Source: B30-G6 sp963701385
Lineage (GTDB): Bacteria > Desulfobacterota > Desulfobacteria > Desulfobacterales > B30-G6
DNA: 64,000 nt
NCBI GenBank assembly: GCA_963701385.1
Contig: CAVOZW010000001.1
Location: forward strand, 124,001-188,000
Reading direction: 5' to 3'
How positions within the stretch are numbered: the first letter of the stretch is position 1; every line of letters begins with the position of its first letter. The position numbers were made by a program, and so were the translations under genes. Shown in pieces: positions 35,676 to 46,521 of this stretch. The notes below the pieces were generated by a model. The model worked only from the letters and a program-made list of their open reading frames with translations, had not been told where the DNA came from and searched no databases.

Positions 35676-38668
35676 TTATGAAAGCGCTAGTGGCCTTTCA
35701 GGTATTTTCATGTTGGCCTGCTTCAGGCGCTCGTCACTGGATATCACTGCCACACCATAAGGCCCGCCCCCTGCTCCGAAATAACGCTGGGCCGTTTCCA
35801 CGACATCCTGTTTTTTCAAGGCAAGGAGTCTCTTTTTGAAACGGCGCCGGGCATCATCCTCCATGGAGACGATTTTTCTGTAAAACGATTTCTTGGCCGC
35901 AGGACCGGGGGGATCCGGTTTGTCGATATCTGAGCAGACCTGCAGGATGGCTTCTTTGATGTCTTCATCCTGGTACTTGCCGGATGCAATGAAAGCCGAT
36001 GCCCGTTCATAGACATTCAGTGTCTCCAGAATATGGGGATCCCTGTAGGAGGCAAAACTGAAAAAACCCGTCTCGATGTTATAGAGCGCAAAACCACCGT
36101 ATGCCCCACCTTTTTCACGAATTTCCCTGTGCAGAAACAGCGATCGAAGAATTTTGCTGATGACCGACAATTTAGGCGCATCTTCATGATCCATTCGAAC
36201 CGTTTTAAGGGTTTTGGCAACAAAGGAAACAGACGTGGATGTTCCCCACCCCTCCCTGGGTATTTCATCCGGGATTTTTAGGGACGGGGGCTCAAAATGG
36301 GATAGTTTGCCAACATCATCGTTCAGTTGGGGGGTGAGGGATCGATACGCAAGGTTCGGGACACCCTGTTCCAGGGGTTCTGTTTCCCCCACCAGCGCCG
36401 TCTTGAAATTCTCCCGCACAATCAACCGTTTCTGGATATCGTACAGGTTGCCGGCAATAGTATCCAGGTCTCTGGGATCGAGCCTGTCCGTTATCTCTTT
36501 GATGTACTTGAGTTGATGAACACCGCTCCAGATTTCACTGATGTGCGAAGTGGTTGAAAAGAATCTGGACGAAAGTGATATGGCATATCGATGACCGCTG
36601 TGTCACGATCATCGATTCCAGACCGGCCCGGTATTCCAGTAGCAGGCTTTTAAGACGGACATTATCCGAGAAAGAAGCCTCGAACAGATATCTCCTGGAT
36701 TAGTTCAAACATCCTGTCCAGATTTCGATTCAGACATTTCCCGTTGATGGTGACAAACGGCATGCACATGCCGGCGGCGTCAAAGCGCGTTCGCGCATTT
36801 GATGCCAGGCTGATGCCGCCGGTATAGGCGTCGATGCGTTGTACGATCTCCGTAAAATCGTGTTTTCGCGTCCCCAGTTTTGGCAATGCATAACAGAAAA
36901 AAGGAACCAGGGGCAGTTGATCAGCAGTGAGGTTTCCGATTCCAATGGCGGTCGTGGCATAAAAAATACCCGAAGTGGGCTGGTTGTAGCAGGTAGCCGT
37001 GGTTGTTTCAGAGCAGCTGGAGGGCGGTATGCTGTGTATGTCTGCTGGAATATCTTCCAGGTTCAGGGTGGGCAGAACAGAAATATCTTCGGTGGTTTCC
37101 TGCAGCGCGGCCAGGGCCTGGGCATCTTCACGAATATTCGCCAGGGCCTTTTCATCCAGGCTGTTCTTGATCTGCTCCAGCTCCGAAGAACCCGTTGCTT
37201 TTTCCTTTGCTTCCATGGCTGGGATCAGGAGAGAGTATTATCAATGCCCTGTGGGGATTGTCCAATAGGTATTGCTGTATCTGCTTTTCAAAAAATCCCT
37301 TGCCGGCAACTTCTTTACGGACCTGCTCGAGGTCTTTATCAAACTTCAAGACATTTTCAGAATTGCCGCCGTGGATCCAGTTGCCTGCAAAAGACAGAAG
37401 CAGCTTGATGCCATAGGGATAGGGGGTGTTGGTGATCTCTCTGCGGTGAAATTCTATTTGATGAATCGCCGAGTCGATAAGGTCGCCGTCGATTCCCTCC
37501 TGCACCAGGTTCTGCAGCACCGCCATGACGATGCCCTCGATCTTCCCGGCATCGGATTCAGCCACATCCTTCAGACCGCAGGCAAACAAGCGTATCCCGG
37601 TTGTCTGCATCAAATCCGGTACCATCCGAGAGGGCTGTTCCCAGTTCCGAGTCCATCAGGGCTTTTCTCAAGGGTGAGGCGGAATTGCCGAGCAAAATCT
37701 GCTCCAGCAATTTAAGCACCAGTAGTTGAAAAGCGTCCTGAATGTCGGAGGTCAGCCAGGTAACACACACCTGGGCCTTTTTGGATGCGTCCGAATCTGA
37801 ATCCAGGGGATACCGATATCGGGCCTGTTTGGGCCCTTTCCATCGGGGCTGTGGCGTGACCTCCGTGTTCGGATCTATCCGCTCGTGGTGTGTTCAATAC
37901 CTTGTCATGAATCATCCGCAGATGCGCCCGCAGCGGCAAGTCACCGTAGGTGTAGAAAAATGCATTGCTGGGATGGTAGTGTCGCTGATGAAATTGTTTT
38001 AGCTGCTGGTGTGTAAGGGTCGGTATCGACCGCCGGGTCGCCACCGGAGTTATGATCGGTAGGTCGTATCCGGATACATGGCGTTGAGCATGGACCTCAC
38101 CATAACCTGATCGGGTGATGACATGGCACCTTTCATTTCATTGTAGACAACACCTTTATAAACCAGCTGCCAGTCCTTGTCAGGGTTGCCATTCGATTTC
38201 GAGCCGGTGTCCCTCCTGTCTGAAACTGAGCCTATCAATGTTGGGATAAAATGCGGCATCGAGATAGACATCCATCAGATTGTAGAAATCTTTTCTATTC
38301 TGAGTACAAAATGGGTACATGGTCCAGTCCGAAGCGGTGAACGCGTTCATAAACGTATTCAGGCTTCGTTTGAGCATGGAGAAAAAAGGATCGCGTACCG
38401 GAAATTTCCTGGAACCGCACAGAACGGTGTGTTCAAGAATATGTGCCACCCCTGTTGAGTCTGTTGGCACTGTCTTGAATGCCACGCTGAAGGTGTTTTC
38501 TCTGTCATCGTTTCCGATATGAATATGCCTGGCACCCGTAGGCAGATGCTGCATGTCAATCATAACAGAATTGATCATGTCCAGTTCGGTTATCTTCTTG
38601 ATATGGTAACCCAGTTTCCGGCAGGTCTCTTGGAAATTCGGGTGCTGATATGCGTCTATGTCCGGCAT
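35676..38668 (-). CDS. M16C-family zinc metalloprotease, presequence-protease-like (frameshifted)
   Basis: The span corresponds to about 995 residues, the usual length of PreP-type peptidases. The N-terminal part from ATG 38668 contains the inverted zinc motif HILEH in STGVAHILEHTVLCGSRKFP, followed by FMNAFTASDWTMYPF, both typical of the M16C group. Matching segments continue in different frames to the stop at 35676 (for example EKGGAYGGFALYN, the C-terminal substrate-binding arginine/tyrosine region). Frame changes lie near 38190, 38050, 37715, 37620, 37190 and between 36425 and 36665. The enzyme degrades short unfolded peptides in an internal chamber. The breaks probably reflect sequence errors. 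Confidence 0.8.
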
Positions 38669-38735
38669 GCTGATATCCCCTAATCAAACAGTGTAAATGC
38701 TGAAACAGCGACAGTGCCTTGAACCGCAACACGGG

Positions 38736-39123
38736 TTAGGCGGACGTGTATATCCCCCGGCTCAGTCTTTTGATCCGTTTCAAGCTGTGCAGTCGAAAGA
38801 GAATATTGCGCAGTTTTTTATCCTCAAATCCTGTTTTGAGTTTGATATCGGATATTTTTAATCCCTTTTTGGATCGCTTGATGAGGTCATATACCGTGTC
38901 GGACGCCGTAAGCGCATCTTTGCCTTTTTTTGCTTCAACGGCACCCTTCTTTCCTGGACTGCGACGGCTTCCTTTTGTTTGGGTGGCTCGAATCAATTTT
39001 TCGAGACGATCCAGGCGGGTGTAGAAGTTTTTCGATATCCTTTTTCGTCGGGATATCATATTGGTGGATGAAAAATTTAACCATGGTATCAAATGTGACG
39101 GCTTTATGTTTTCCTCTTACCAT
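38736..39123 (-). CDS. Unknown small basic protein with a C-terminal winged-helix-like region (frameshifted)
   Basis: The start ATG 39123 has AAGGAGG at 5 nt. The first frame reads MVRGKHKAVTFDTMVKFFIH and IPTKKDIEK; the frame must change near 39030 to continue FYTRLDRLEKLIRATQ and end RLSRGIYTSA. The total is about 129 residues. The middle is Lys-rich and disordered. The last 55 residues (SDTVYDLIKRSKKGLKISDI, then KLKTGFEDKKLRNILFRLHS) resemble a winged helix, so DNA or RNA binding is plausible. No named family was recognised. Confidence 0.55.
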
Positions 39124-39383
39124 CGAGGCCTCCTTGTGGCATGTCGAAAACAACATGCACAGCTGTGGAGCAATAAGCGCTTGAACAACATGGTTGTAAC
39201 CAGCCTGTTTATTGCCATTTGAAGTAAAATAGATTCCAATTAACAATTACTTATACCTAACGGTTAATGAAGTCAAAAGTCAAGCCGAGGCGATTTTATT
39301 TGCCGCCCGCCAGGGTTTCGTGTTAATTGAAGACCCCATGTGGAGAGTCGTCGCACAATGAGTTGGTAATGGGTAATGGATCC

Positions 39384-39948
39384 ATGACTAGCAACAAAAC
39401 ATCTTCAAGGACCGCTTAAAAGCACTTTTTGTCCGGGTCAAAGATCTTCAGGGAGATCCGCGCTATATCGCCACGGGAATGGCCATCGGTGTGTTTGTCG
39501 GCGTGACGCCGACAATACCCTTCCACACGGTTATCGCCATGGCACTGGCGTTTATTCTGAGAGGCAGCAAGCCCGCCGCGGCCATCGGCTGTCTGGTTCG
39601 CCAATCCCATAACCATTCCTTTTTTCTATATCGGCAGCTTCAAGCTGGGCACGCTCATATTAAACAGGCCCATTCCGTTCGACGTCAAATTCGAGTCCAT
39701 AACGGCATTCATGACACTGGGTCTTGATGCAACCCTCGCCATGATCGTGGGGGGTGCCTTCTGGGTATTCTGCCGTCCATTATCGCTTACATTCTGATGT
39801 ATCACATTATGACCACCGTGCGCGAGAAAGCCAAAAAACGAAAGCAGACCGTCAAAGACCGGGGTTACCGAAACAACGGACGTTTGATCGCAAGTTCGAG
39901 CGGTTGTTTGACAATATTCGTCGCAGCGATTTCGGAACGCTATTCTGA
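39384..39948 (+). CDS. DUF2062 membrane protein (frameshifted)
   Basis: Pieces in three frames form one DUF2062 protein: FKDRLKALFVRVKDLQGDPR, the core GMAIGVFVGVTPTIPFHT and AMALAFILRGSKPAAAIG, then ANPITIPFFLYIGSFKLGTL, the second hydrophobic part IVGGAF...IIAYILMYH, and a C-terminus ending SDFGTLF at TGA 39946-39948. Frame changes are needed near 39405, 39600 and 39770, and another near 39870. DUF2062 proteins are small inner-membrane proteins often next to glycosyltransferases. The last 14 codons and the 15 nt after the stop recur at 46902-46958. It is followed by rsmA. Confidence 0.7.
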
Positions 39949-39963
39949 CAATCGCCATAAGCG
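39907..39963 (+). repeat. 57-nt repeat covering the DUF2062 C-terminus, copy 1
   Basis: 45 of 57 positions match 46902-46958, including a shared 21-nt block around FGTLF-stop with one difference. The match continues 15 nt beyond the stop codon. Confidence 0.55.
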
Positions 39964-39979
39964 TCACACCTTGGGTAAT

Positions 39980-40836
39980 ATGACATCACCGTGCCACACT
40001 CATGAAGACCTGGAACCTGCGAGCCAAAAAAGAGATTGGGACAAAATTTTTTGGCGGATCAAGGCACTGCGGATAAAATCGTTGCCCGGATCCGGCATCA
40101 CGGCAGACGATGTGGTTCTGGAGATCGGCGCCGGTCTCGGATCTCTGACACTGCCCCTGGCGCGCGTGGCCAGGAAGGTGTATGCCATTGAAAAAGACAG
40201 CGCGCTCATCCCACCCCTGAACAATGAACTCCTGGCATCCGCAATCGACAATGTTATCTTGATCAACGACAACATTCTGACACTGGATATCGCCGGCAAT
40301 TGCCCGCACCGAGCAGCGGCCCCTGGTGGTTATGGGAAATATTCCCTACAATATCTCGTCCCAGATTCTGGTCCAGTTAATGATGGCCAGACAGCATCTT
40401 AAAAAGGCGGCCCTGATGTTTCAGAAAGAACTGGCCCTGCGGGTCATGGCCGACCCGGGATCCAAAGCCTACGGGCGTCTGGCGGTGATGGCCGGCTATT
40501 GTTCGACTGTGAAGGTGATGACTGAGGTCAAGGCTGCCTGTTTCTTTCCAAGACCGAAGGTAGACTCCCTGGTAATCGACATTTCTTTCAAGAATCAGGC
40601 AGAACCCGCCGCCAACGGATGAGTTGTTTCTTTATAAGGTCGTCAAGGCATCCTTTTCAAAACGACGCAAGACACTTAAAAATTCGCTGTGCGGTCCCAT
40701 ACTCCAGATCGACGCCGCCACGGCTGCCAATGAAATGGCTGCGATAGACATCGATCCCACCCGCCGCGCGGAAACCCTGACCGTTGAGGAATTTGTGCGG
40801 CTCGCCAACTGTCTTTTCGAAAAAGGATACCGGTAG
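39980..40836 (+). CDS. rsmA: 16S rRNA dimethyladenosine transferase (frameshifted)
   Basis: About 285 residues. The SAM loop VLEIGAGLGSLTLPLA and the catalytic NIPYNISSQIL motif are clear, and the N-terminal signature is KKRLGQNFLADQGTADKIVA in a different frame from the ATG at 39980. Frame changes are required near 40040, 40085, 40300 and 40620 to join the segments and reach the C-terminal helical domain (FLYKVVKASFSKRRKTLKNS) ending at 40836. It methylates A1518 and A1519 of 16S rRNA. Its breakage in four places, while residues stay conserved, is evidence that this stretch of sequence has errors. Confidence 0.85.
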
Positions 40837-40984
40837 GCCTTGGGCCGTTATTTGTTCTGCGCACGTCAATATACCCTTCGGACGTCATTGGCATTACGTG
40901 CGTCATTTGCGGAGCATATGACAAGCAGTAAACAGGTACAAATGTGATGAATCATCTCCCAAGACTTTTTGAAAGAAGCATCAA

Positions 40985-42248
40985 TTACATCTCCTCGGCA
41001 ATCGACACGGTCCGGTCCCCCAGCATGTTGACATAACTGCCCATCTCGTTGTCGTACCAGCCATAGATGACCGCCTGGGTTACCGGAACCCGGATGATCG
41101 TCTTTTTCAGCGAGGCCACAACAGAGGCGTCGAGTCCCGGCACCCGTTCGAGATCGATGGTCACCTCGGCTGTGCGCCGGTGAGTCTCGTGCCCCTCGAT
41201 AATGGCTGCAGCTCTGGGGACACCGATGATATCCCCTGAAACATTCTGATTGTCGGTGTAGTGCAGGTATCCGTTCGGTTCGTTGGCTGCCGTCTGCCGG
41301 TAAATATCATTGATGAAGTCTCTGCGAATGGGTTCGCTTGAAAGCTCTTCCTGAAGATTCACCACCAGAATGATCAAGGACCCGGAGGCGGTGGGAATCC
41401 GGACCGATTCGGCGATGAACCCGATCTGCTCCATCTCGGGAATGACAAGCCTCAGCGCATCGGCCGCACCCGTGGTTGTCAGAATGATGTTGTTCATGAT
41501 GCTTCTGTTTTTGCGTAGGTCGGTTTTACCCTGTTTCGGCAGTCGGTCCAGCACCGCCTGGGAACCCGTTGCGGCATGAACGGTTGCCATGGATGCCGAC
41601 AGGATGCGTTTGGGACCGAATGCATTCAGCAGCGGTTTGACCATATGCGCCAGGCAGGTCGTCGTGCAGGACGCATTCGATATCAGTCGATGCCTGCGCG
41701 GGTCATAATCGTTTGCATTGATGCCCATGACCGTCGTGACGACATCTTCAGGCATGCCCGCGCTTTTGTCCGCGATCTTGAAATGGCGCTGAGAGAACAA
41801 CCTTGTCGGCACCGGCATCCAGATGTCCTCTTGCCGACCCCTTGGGGTGTTCGGCAGGCAGGGTCGGGTCGAGAAACTGGCCGGTGGTGTCGACCACGAT
41901 CCGGACACCTTCCCGACGCCACCCAATGTCTCGTGGAAGCCTGTCGTCGCGCAAAAACTTCACACGCGTTCCGTCCATCATCATGGTAGCGGTATTTTCG
42001 TCTACATCGGAGATGACAGGTTTCGCGGCCTGCCCATATAAGAAAGCGTGAAGTCGGCCATACGTGGAATCCCTTTCGGCATAGTGGGCTATATCCTGAA
42101 GCGAGGTTCCGGATTCGCGACCGATATTTACGACGATCTCTTTAAAGTACCTGCGTGCGATATGATGCCACACGGTCAGTTTGCCGATTCTACCGAATCC
42201 AGCCACGCCCAGTTTCAATTCATTGGTGTTGGTGCTGTCTTTCCTCAT
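40985..42248 (-). CDS. Glyceraldehyde-3-phosphate dehydrogenase, long variant (frameshifted)
   Basis: The ATG at 42248 has GGGGAGG upstream. The NAD loop is GVAGFGRIGKLTVW, the catalytic cysteine is in ISNASCTTTCLAHM, and the C-terminus contains IYGWYDNEMGSYVNML. One frame change is needed near 41780. The span is about 420 residues, longer than the usual 335. The cysteine motif has Thr where most GAPDHs have Asn (SCTTNC), and the C-terminal motif has Met for Trp. It is therefore a divergent class, possibly with altered direction or partner, though the core reaction is probably unchanged. Confidence 0.8.
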
Positions 42249-42339
42249 GCTGCCTCCCCAACCGTTGTTTGTCACCGGATATGGCACACCTCAGGGCGCG
42301 CCCCCCAGCGCTGAAAAGGTTTCATGCAATGCTTTAGAA

Positions 42340-45300
42340 CTAGTTTGTATTTACCGTCAACGCCCCCTGGTACACCGACCCTTCGCGCCCATCGATACTG
42401 ATCTTGTCCCCTGAGGACATTCGAATTGTTCCAAACAAACACACCTTCTCCTTTTCATCACACACCATGTCGTTGCATCCCACGACACTTGTCTTTCCCA
42501 GCCGATGGGTGACGACGGCGGCGTGAGACGTGACGCCTCCCCGGGAGGTCAGCAGCCCGTCGGAAGCGAAGATTTCCTTGATATCATCCGGCACCGTGTC
42601 ACTTCTGACCAGTATCAGGGGTGTGTCAGGTTCCAGTGAACGCCATTGGTCAATTTCCCCCAGGGTGAACACGATTCGGCCGCTTATGGCACCGCCGCTC
42701 ACGCCGATGCCATGTCCCAACATTCGACTTTCATCGACGGTTTCCAGTTCGAAGGTTCTGGCCTTTTTCCGCTCTCGTATACCCATATCCCGTGTCTGCA
42801 GCAGGTACAATTCTTCTGTTTCGGGGCCCTCAAAAGTAAACTCCATCTCCTGGGGGCTCCATCCACGCCTTTCAATCAACTCGATTGCCCAGTTTTTCAT
42901 GGTCGCATAAATCTTCGGAAAGTGGGTTTCGAGCGTGATATCGGTTTCCCGCATCTCGATGTCCTGCTGTGAAATCGAGATCGGCAAAGTCGTTACCAGG
43001 CCGGAAACCACGTCCTCTCCCTGGTTGCCGATGGTAAAATCGCCCCATAACCGAAGGCTGTCGCCCGACCACCTGGGGTTGTGCGTAAAAAACACACCCG
43101 CACCGGACTGTTCCGACATGTTGCCGAAGACCATGGTCTGCACCGTCACAGCAGTGCCCCAGTCATCCGATATGCCCATTATCTTCCGATAGGTCTTGGC
43201 CCGGGGGGACTCCCAGCTCCCCAGGACGTTGCGAATCGTTTCATAGAGCTGTTCCAGCGGATCTTCCATGATGTCTACGCCGGTGTCGCGGATAAAGCGT
43301 TTGTAAGACAAGGCCACCTTTCGCATCTGCTTGCCTGTCAGATCCCGCTTGAACTGAACCCCGGCCCGTCGTTTCAATTCACCAATAATGGCATCAAAGT
43401 CATCTCGTTCCAGACCGAATGACATGCCGTAGCATTGAAGAAAGCGCCGATAACAGTCCCAGGCAAACCATTCGTTGCCCGTCACCGCGGCAAAACCCTT
43501 GGTGATCTCCTCGTTGATCCCCACGTTTAAGAAGGTATCCATCATCCCGGGTTGAGAGATGGACGATCCGCTTCTCACTGAAAACAACAGTGGATTTCTC
43601 GGGCTCCCAAAAGATTTTCCGGTCCGTTCTTCGATAATCGATATGTGCTGCAGCACCTGTTCCCTGAAATTGTCTTCGGCAGGTTTATAGCTTTCGATAA
43701 TGTCACGGCAGCGAAAAACCTCTGTGGTAATGATGAAGCCGGGTGGCACCGGCATATGGTAATTGTTTAGTTTGACCATATTCAGGCCCTTGCTTCCCAG
43801 GTGTATGATGCTGGAAATCCTCGGGCTGACATCATGAATCAAGGCCATGGCATTTTTTGGATCGTATAAGAGAAGTTGTTGAAGTCGATCCTTGGGAAGT
43901 TTGTTGGCTTGCTGAAAAAGCGTGCTGAGTATGCGGCTCAAAAAAAGATCCAGCTGCTGGATACCGGTGGTCATGGCAATTCTGTCACGAAAGAATATTT
44001 CCGATATACGATGCTGGATATTCTCTTTTTCGGGCTCACCGTTGGCCGGAAGGTATTTTTTCATGACTTGGTTCGGGGTCAATTTATCAATGATACCCAT
44101 CAGGTTTTTGCCATGGATGTTCCCGAAATGGTCATTGATGATATTTTTTACCGCCTGGGCGAACCCTTTGAAAATATCCAGGTACTGCGTAAAGGTGAAC
44201 CCCCTGGCCTCTATGGAGTGCGCCAACATCTCGATCTGCCTTTCGACTTCCACCGAATGGATTCCCTCGATTTTGAGTGCCTTGTCGAAAAGCATGAGGT
44301 GGTCATAAATCTGGTAAAAGGTCGCTTTGGTAATCAGGCTCAGATCGGTGCTTTTCACAAGCTCCTCGAAAAGGGTATTCACGAGCGATTCCAGTCGATA
44401 GGTCAGGCCCAGGGCATCGAATTTCATCTCGTGGTAGGAGCCGTACATGGACGGGATGTCGACGGTAAAATGTCTCTTCTTGTAAATATCTTCTTTCACC
44501 GCGAAAGGCTTGTCCGAAAGGATAAGGTATTTCAAAAACTCGAGAAATTCGAGCATCATGGAGATTTTTTTTCTCAAGGACGGCTCTGCCAATGCGGTTT
44601 CGAGTTTGTCTAGCCCCGGGAAAGCCTCTGTTTTCAATTTCCGGATATGGGTATTGATCTCGACAAAATCGAGATGGTACTTTTGCTGAAGATGTCGGTA
44701 GAAGGATACTGCCAGGTCTAACTTCTCGATATCGATATCGGATGCATCCTTCATATCCGCCAGCAGTGCCTTCATGCGGGCATCCTCGATGGTAAGAAAT
44801 TCCTCCGGAAGATGCAGGTTTTTCCGGGCCAGGTGGTTGATCACAGCGTTGAGGCCGTCGATATAGGGCCCCTTGGAACGAATCTGGTTAAAAATAAGCG
44901 GAGGCAAAAAGGGTGTCAAGAGTGCCTTATCCCTGGTCTGCCAGAATTTCAGGGTCGCCTCCATGAAATGGATGATGAGGTTGCTGCTTTCTACATGACT
45001 CTGCTTGCGCAGGAAATGTATCAACACATCCTTCCTCTGGCACAACTCATCGATACGCGTGGATATGTCCCGAAGATTGCCCTCGGCACCGATGTCGTTG
45101 AAGTAGACCGGGAAAAGACGCGCCAGCTGCTTGATGAGATTGTAAACAGGTTCGATATCGCTGTTCAACATGCGCGTTATGTCACGCGGAAACAGGTCGG
45201 TATCCTTGATGAAAACCCCGCACAGGGACAGATAGATGGTCAGACTCGAAATCAAACGAATGGAATATTTCGGATTCAATTCGATCAGTTCCATCCAGGT

Positions 45301-46521
45301 TCTGATATTCAGAATATGGGATGGATTGACCTTTATCTGCCAGTCGTCCCCCACACCGCCGAGCATGGGTGCCTGGAAACCAAGATCGATGACGTTCTCG
45401 ATAAAATGATTCACCAAGTCGCCGTCATCCGTTTTGTAAACGCCTTTGCCCATATTTAAGACACAATTTAGCCCTGTTGCAGGGTATCTCTGTGCCTGTA
45501 TATGAAGAATGGAAAAGGTTTTCTCTATCAGGTTCCAGATATATAAATGCGTTTCGTTTTCAATCAACCAGCTCAGGGTGCGGTTGATATCCCTCAACGC
45601 TTCCTCCTGAATGGCGGACAGCCCCGAAACATTCATCATCAGAAACAAAAAAATGACTTTCCAGCGGTTGCCCTTATTGCTTCCAGCACCGGCCTCCAGG
45701 AGTTTTTCGGGTATTCTGCGATAGTGATCAACGATCTGATTGTAGCCTGTCAGCTGAATCAACTGGGCTGTCTGTTCCCTGCGGGCAAGGTCGCTTTCAT
45801 TCACGATGCGCAAAAGCGAGCGCTCCCATTTGCGGATGCTTTTATGCGATATGCCCTGGAACAAAATATCCCAATCTCGTCGTGGTTCGATCTCTTCGAC
45901 CTTGCTTTCAAACCAGGACTGGGGATTCTTTTCACTCATCCAGTATTGATAGGTCGCACGGAAATACCGAATGATCAAGCGATTCAGATCCGAACAATCC
46001 ATATCCAGGTGCTCGGTACATTGCAGGTAAATTTCGCCCAGCCGTTTCAACTGATAATGGCTTTTGACGAACAGAAAGAAAACATCATCCGGATAATTAT
46101 GGATCAGCCGGAAGGCATGCTGGAGCACCGCAGAAAATCGATCCAGGGCATCCCCCGAGTCCTTCAAGAGTTTCTGGATGAACAGCAGCAGGTTGTCCAC
46201 GGCATCCATTCGGGTGGATGCCGTGCATTCCGCAACGATGGCTTCGGACAAGATCTCAACAAAGCATCGTGCTGCATCCGGTCCCTGGGGATGTGCCTTC
46301 AACAGGTGAAAATAATCCAGCGAATAGTTCCTGGCCTCATTGACGATAAACTGCCAGTTTTTATAGGGGTGGGACAATTCCTTCAGAAAAACCGTCACCC
46401 CTTCCCGGATGCCGAAGTATTGCGACATCGTCTCACGAAGCGCATCGTACTTCGGATCGATGCTGACATCGACATGGTAATCAGCGATGTTGACTTCAAG
46501 TGCTTTGGATTTGATGGTCAA
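42340..46521 (-). CDS. Giant PEP/pyruvate-dikinase-like protein
   Basis: About 1,393 residues. The start is uncertain: TTG 46521 has GGGGG 6 nt upstream and TTG 46536 is also in frame. Residues 1-870 are helical and match no family I know. Residues 900-1270 form an ATP-grasp pyruvate/PEP-binding domain (LGSKGLNMVKLNNYHMPVPP, FSVRSGSSISQPGMMDTFLN and FTHNPRWSGD). Residues 1290-1390 are the swivelling phosphohistidine domain with SRGGVTSHAAVVTHRLGK. The protein ends right after it, so the C-terminal PEP-binding barrel of PPDK/PpsA is absent, as in glucan water dikinase and rifampicin phosphotransferase. It may therefore phosphorylate a different acceptor. Confidence 0.8.
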   Translation of the reverse strand: MTIKSKALEVNIADYHVDVSIDPKYDALRETMSQYFGIREGVTVFLKELSHPYKNWQFIVNEARNYSLDYFHLLKAHPQGPDAARCFVEILSEAIVAECTASTRMDAVDNLLLFIQKLLKDSGDALDRFSAVLQHAFRLIHNYPDDVFFLFVKSHYQLKRLGEIYLQCTEHLDMDCSDLNRLIIRYFRATYQYWMSEKNPQSWFESKVEEIEPRRDWDILFQGISHKSIRKWERSLLRIVNESDLARREQTAQLIQLTGYNQIVDHYRRIPEKLLEAGAGSNKGNRWKVIFLFLMMNVSGLSAIQEEALRDINRTLSWLIENETHLYIWNLIEKTFSILHIQAQRYPATGLNCVLNMGKGVYKTDDGDLVNHFIENVIDLGFQAPMLGGVGDDWQIKVNPSHILNIRTWMELIELNPKYSIRLISSLTIYLSLCGVFIKDTDLFPRDITRMLNSDIEPVYNLIKQLARLFPVYFNDIGAEGNLRDISTRIDELCQRKDVLIHFLRKQSHVESSNLIIHFMEATLKFWQTRDKALLTPFLPPLIFNQIRSKGPYIDGLNAVINHLARKNLHLPEEFLTIEDARMKALLADMKDASDIDIEKLDLAVSFYRHLQQKYHLDFVEINTHIRKLKTEAFPGLDKLETALAEPSLRKKISMMLEFLEFLKYLILSDKPFAVKEDIYKKRHFTVDIPSMYGSYHEMKFDALGLTYRLESLVNTLFEELVKSTDLSLITKATFYQIYDHLMLFDKALKIEGIHSVEVERQIEMLAHSIEARGFTFTQYLDIFKGFAQAVKNIINDHFGNIHGKNLMGIIDKLTPNQVMKKYLPANGEPEKENIQHRISEIFFRDRIAMTTGIQQLDLFLSRILSTLFQQANKLPKDRLQQLLLYDPKNAMALIHDVSPRISSIIHLGSKGLNMVKLNNYHMPVPPGFIITTEVFRCRDIIESYKPAEDNFREQVLQHISIIEERTGKSFGSPRNPLLFSVRSGSSISQPGMMDTFLNVGINEEITKGFAAVTGNEWFAWDCYRRFLQCYGMSFGLERDDFDAIIGELKRRAGVQFKRDLTGKQMRKVALSYKRFIRDTGVDIMEDPLEQLYETIRNVLGSWESPRAKTYRKIMGISDDWGTAVTVQTMVFGNMSEQSGAGVFFTHNPRWSGDSLRLWGDFTIGNQGEDVVSGLVTTLPISISQQDIEMRETDITLETHFPKIYATMKNWAIELIERRGWSPQEMEFTFEGPETEELYLLQTRDMGIRERKKARTFELETVDESRMLGHGIGVSGGAISGRIVFTLGEIDQWRSLEPDTPLILVRSDTVPDDIKEIFASDGLLTSRGGVTSHAAVVTHRLGKTSVVGCNDMVCDEKEKVCLFGTIRMSSGDKISIDGREGSVYQGALTVNTN

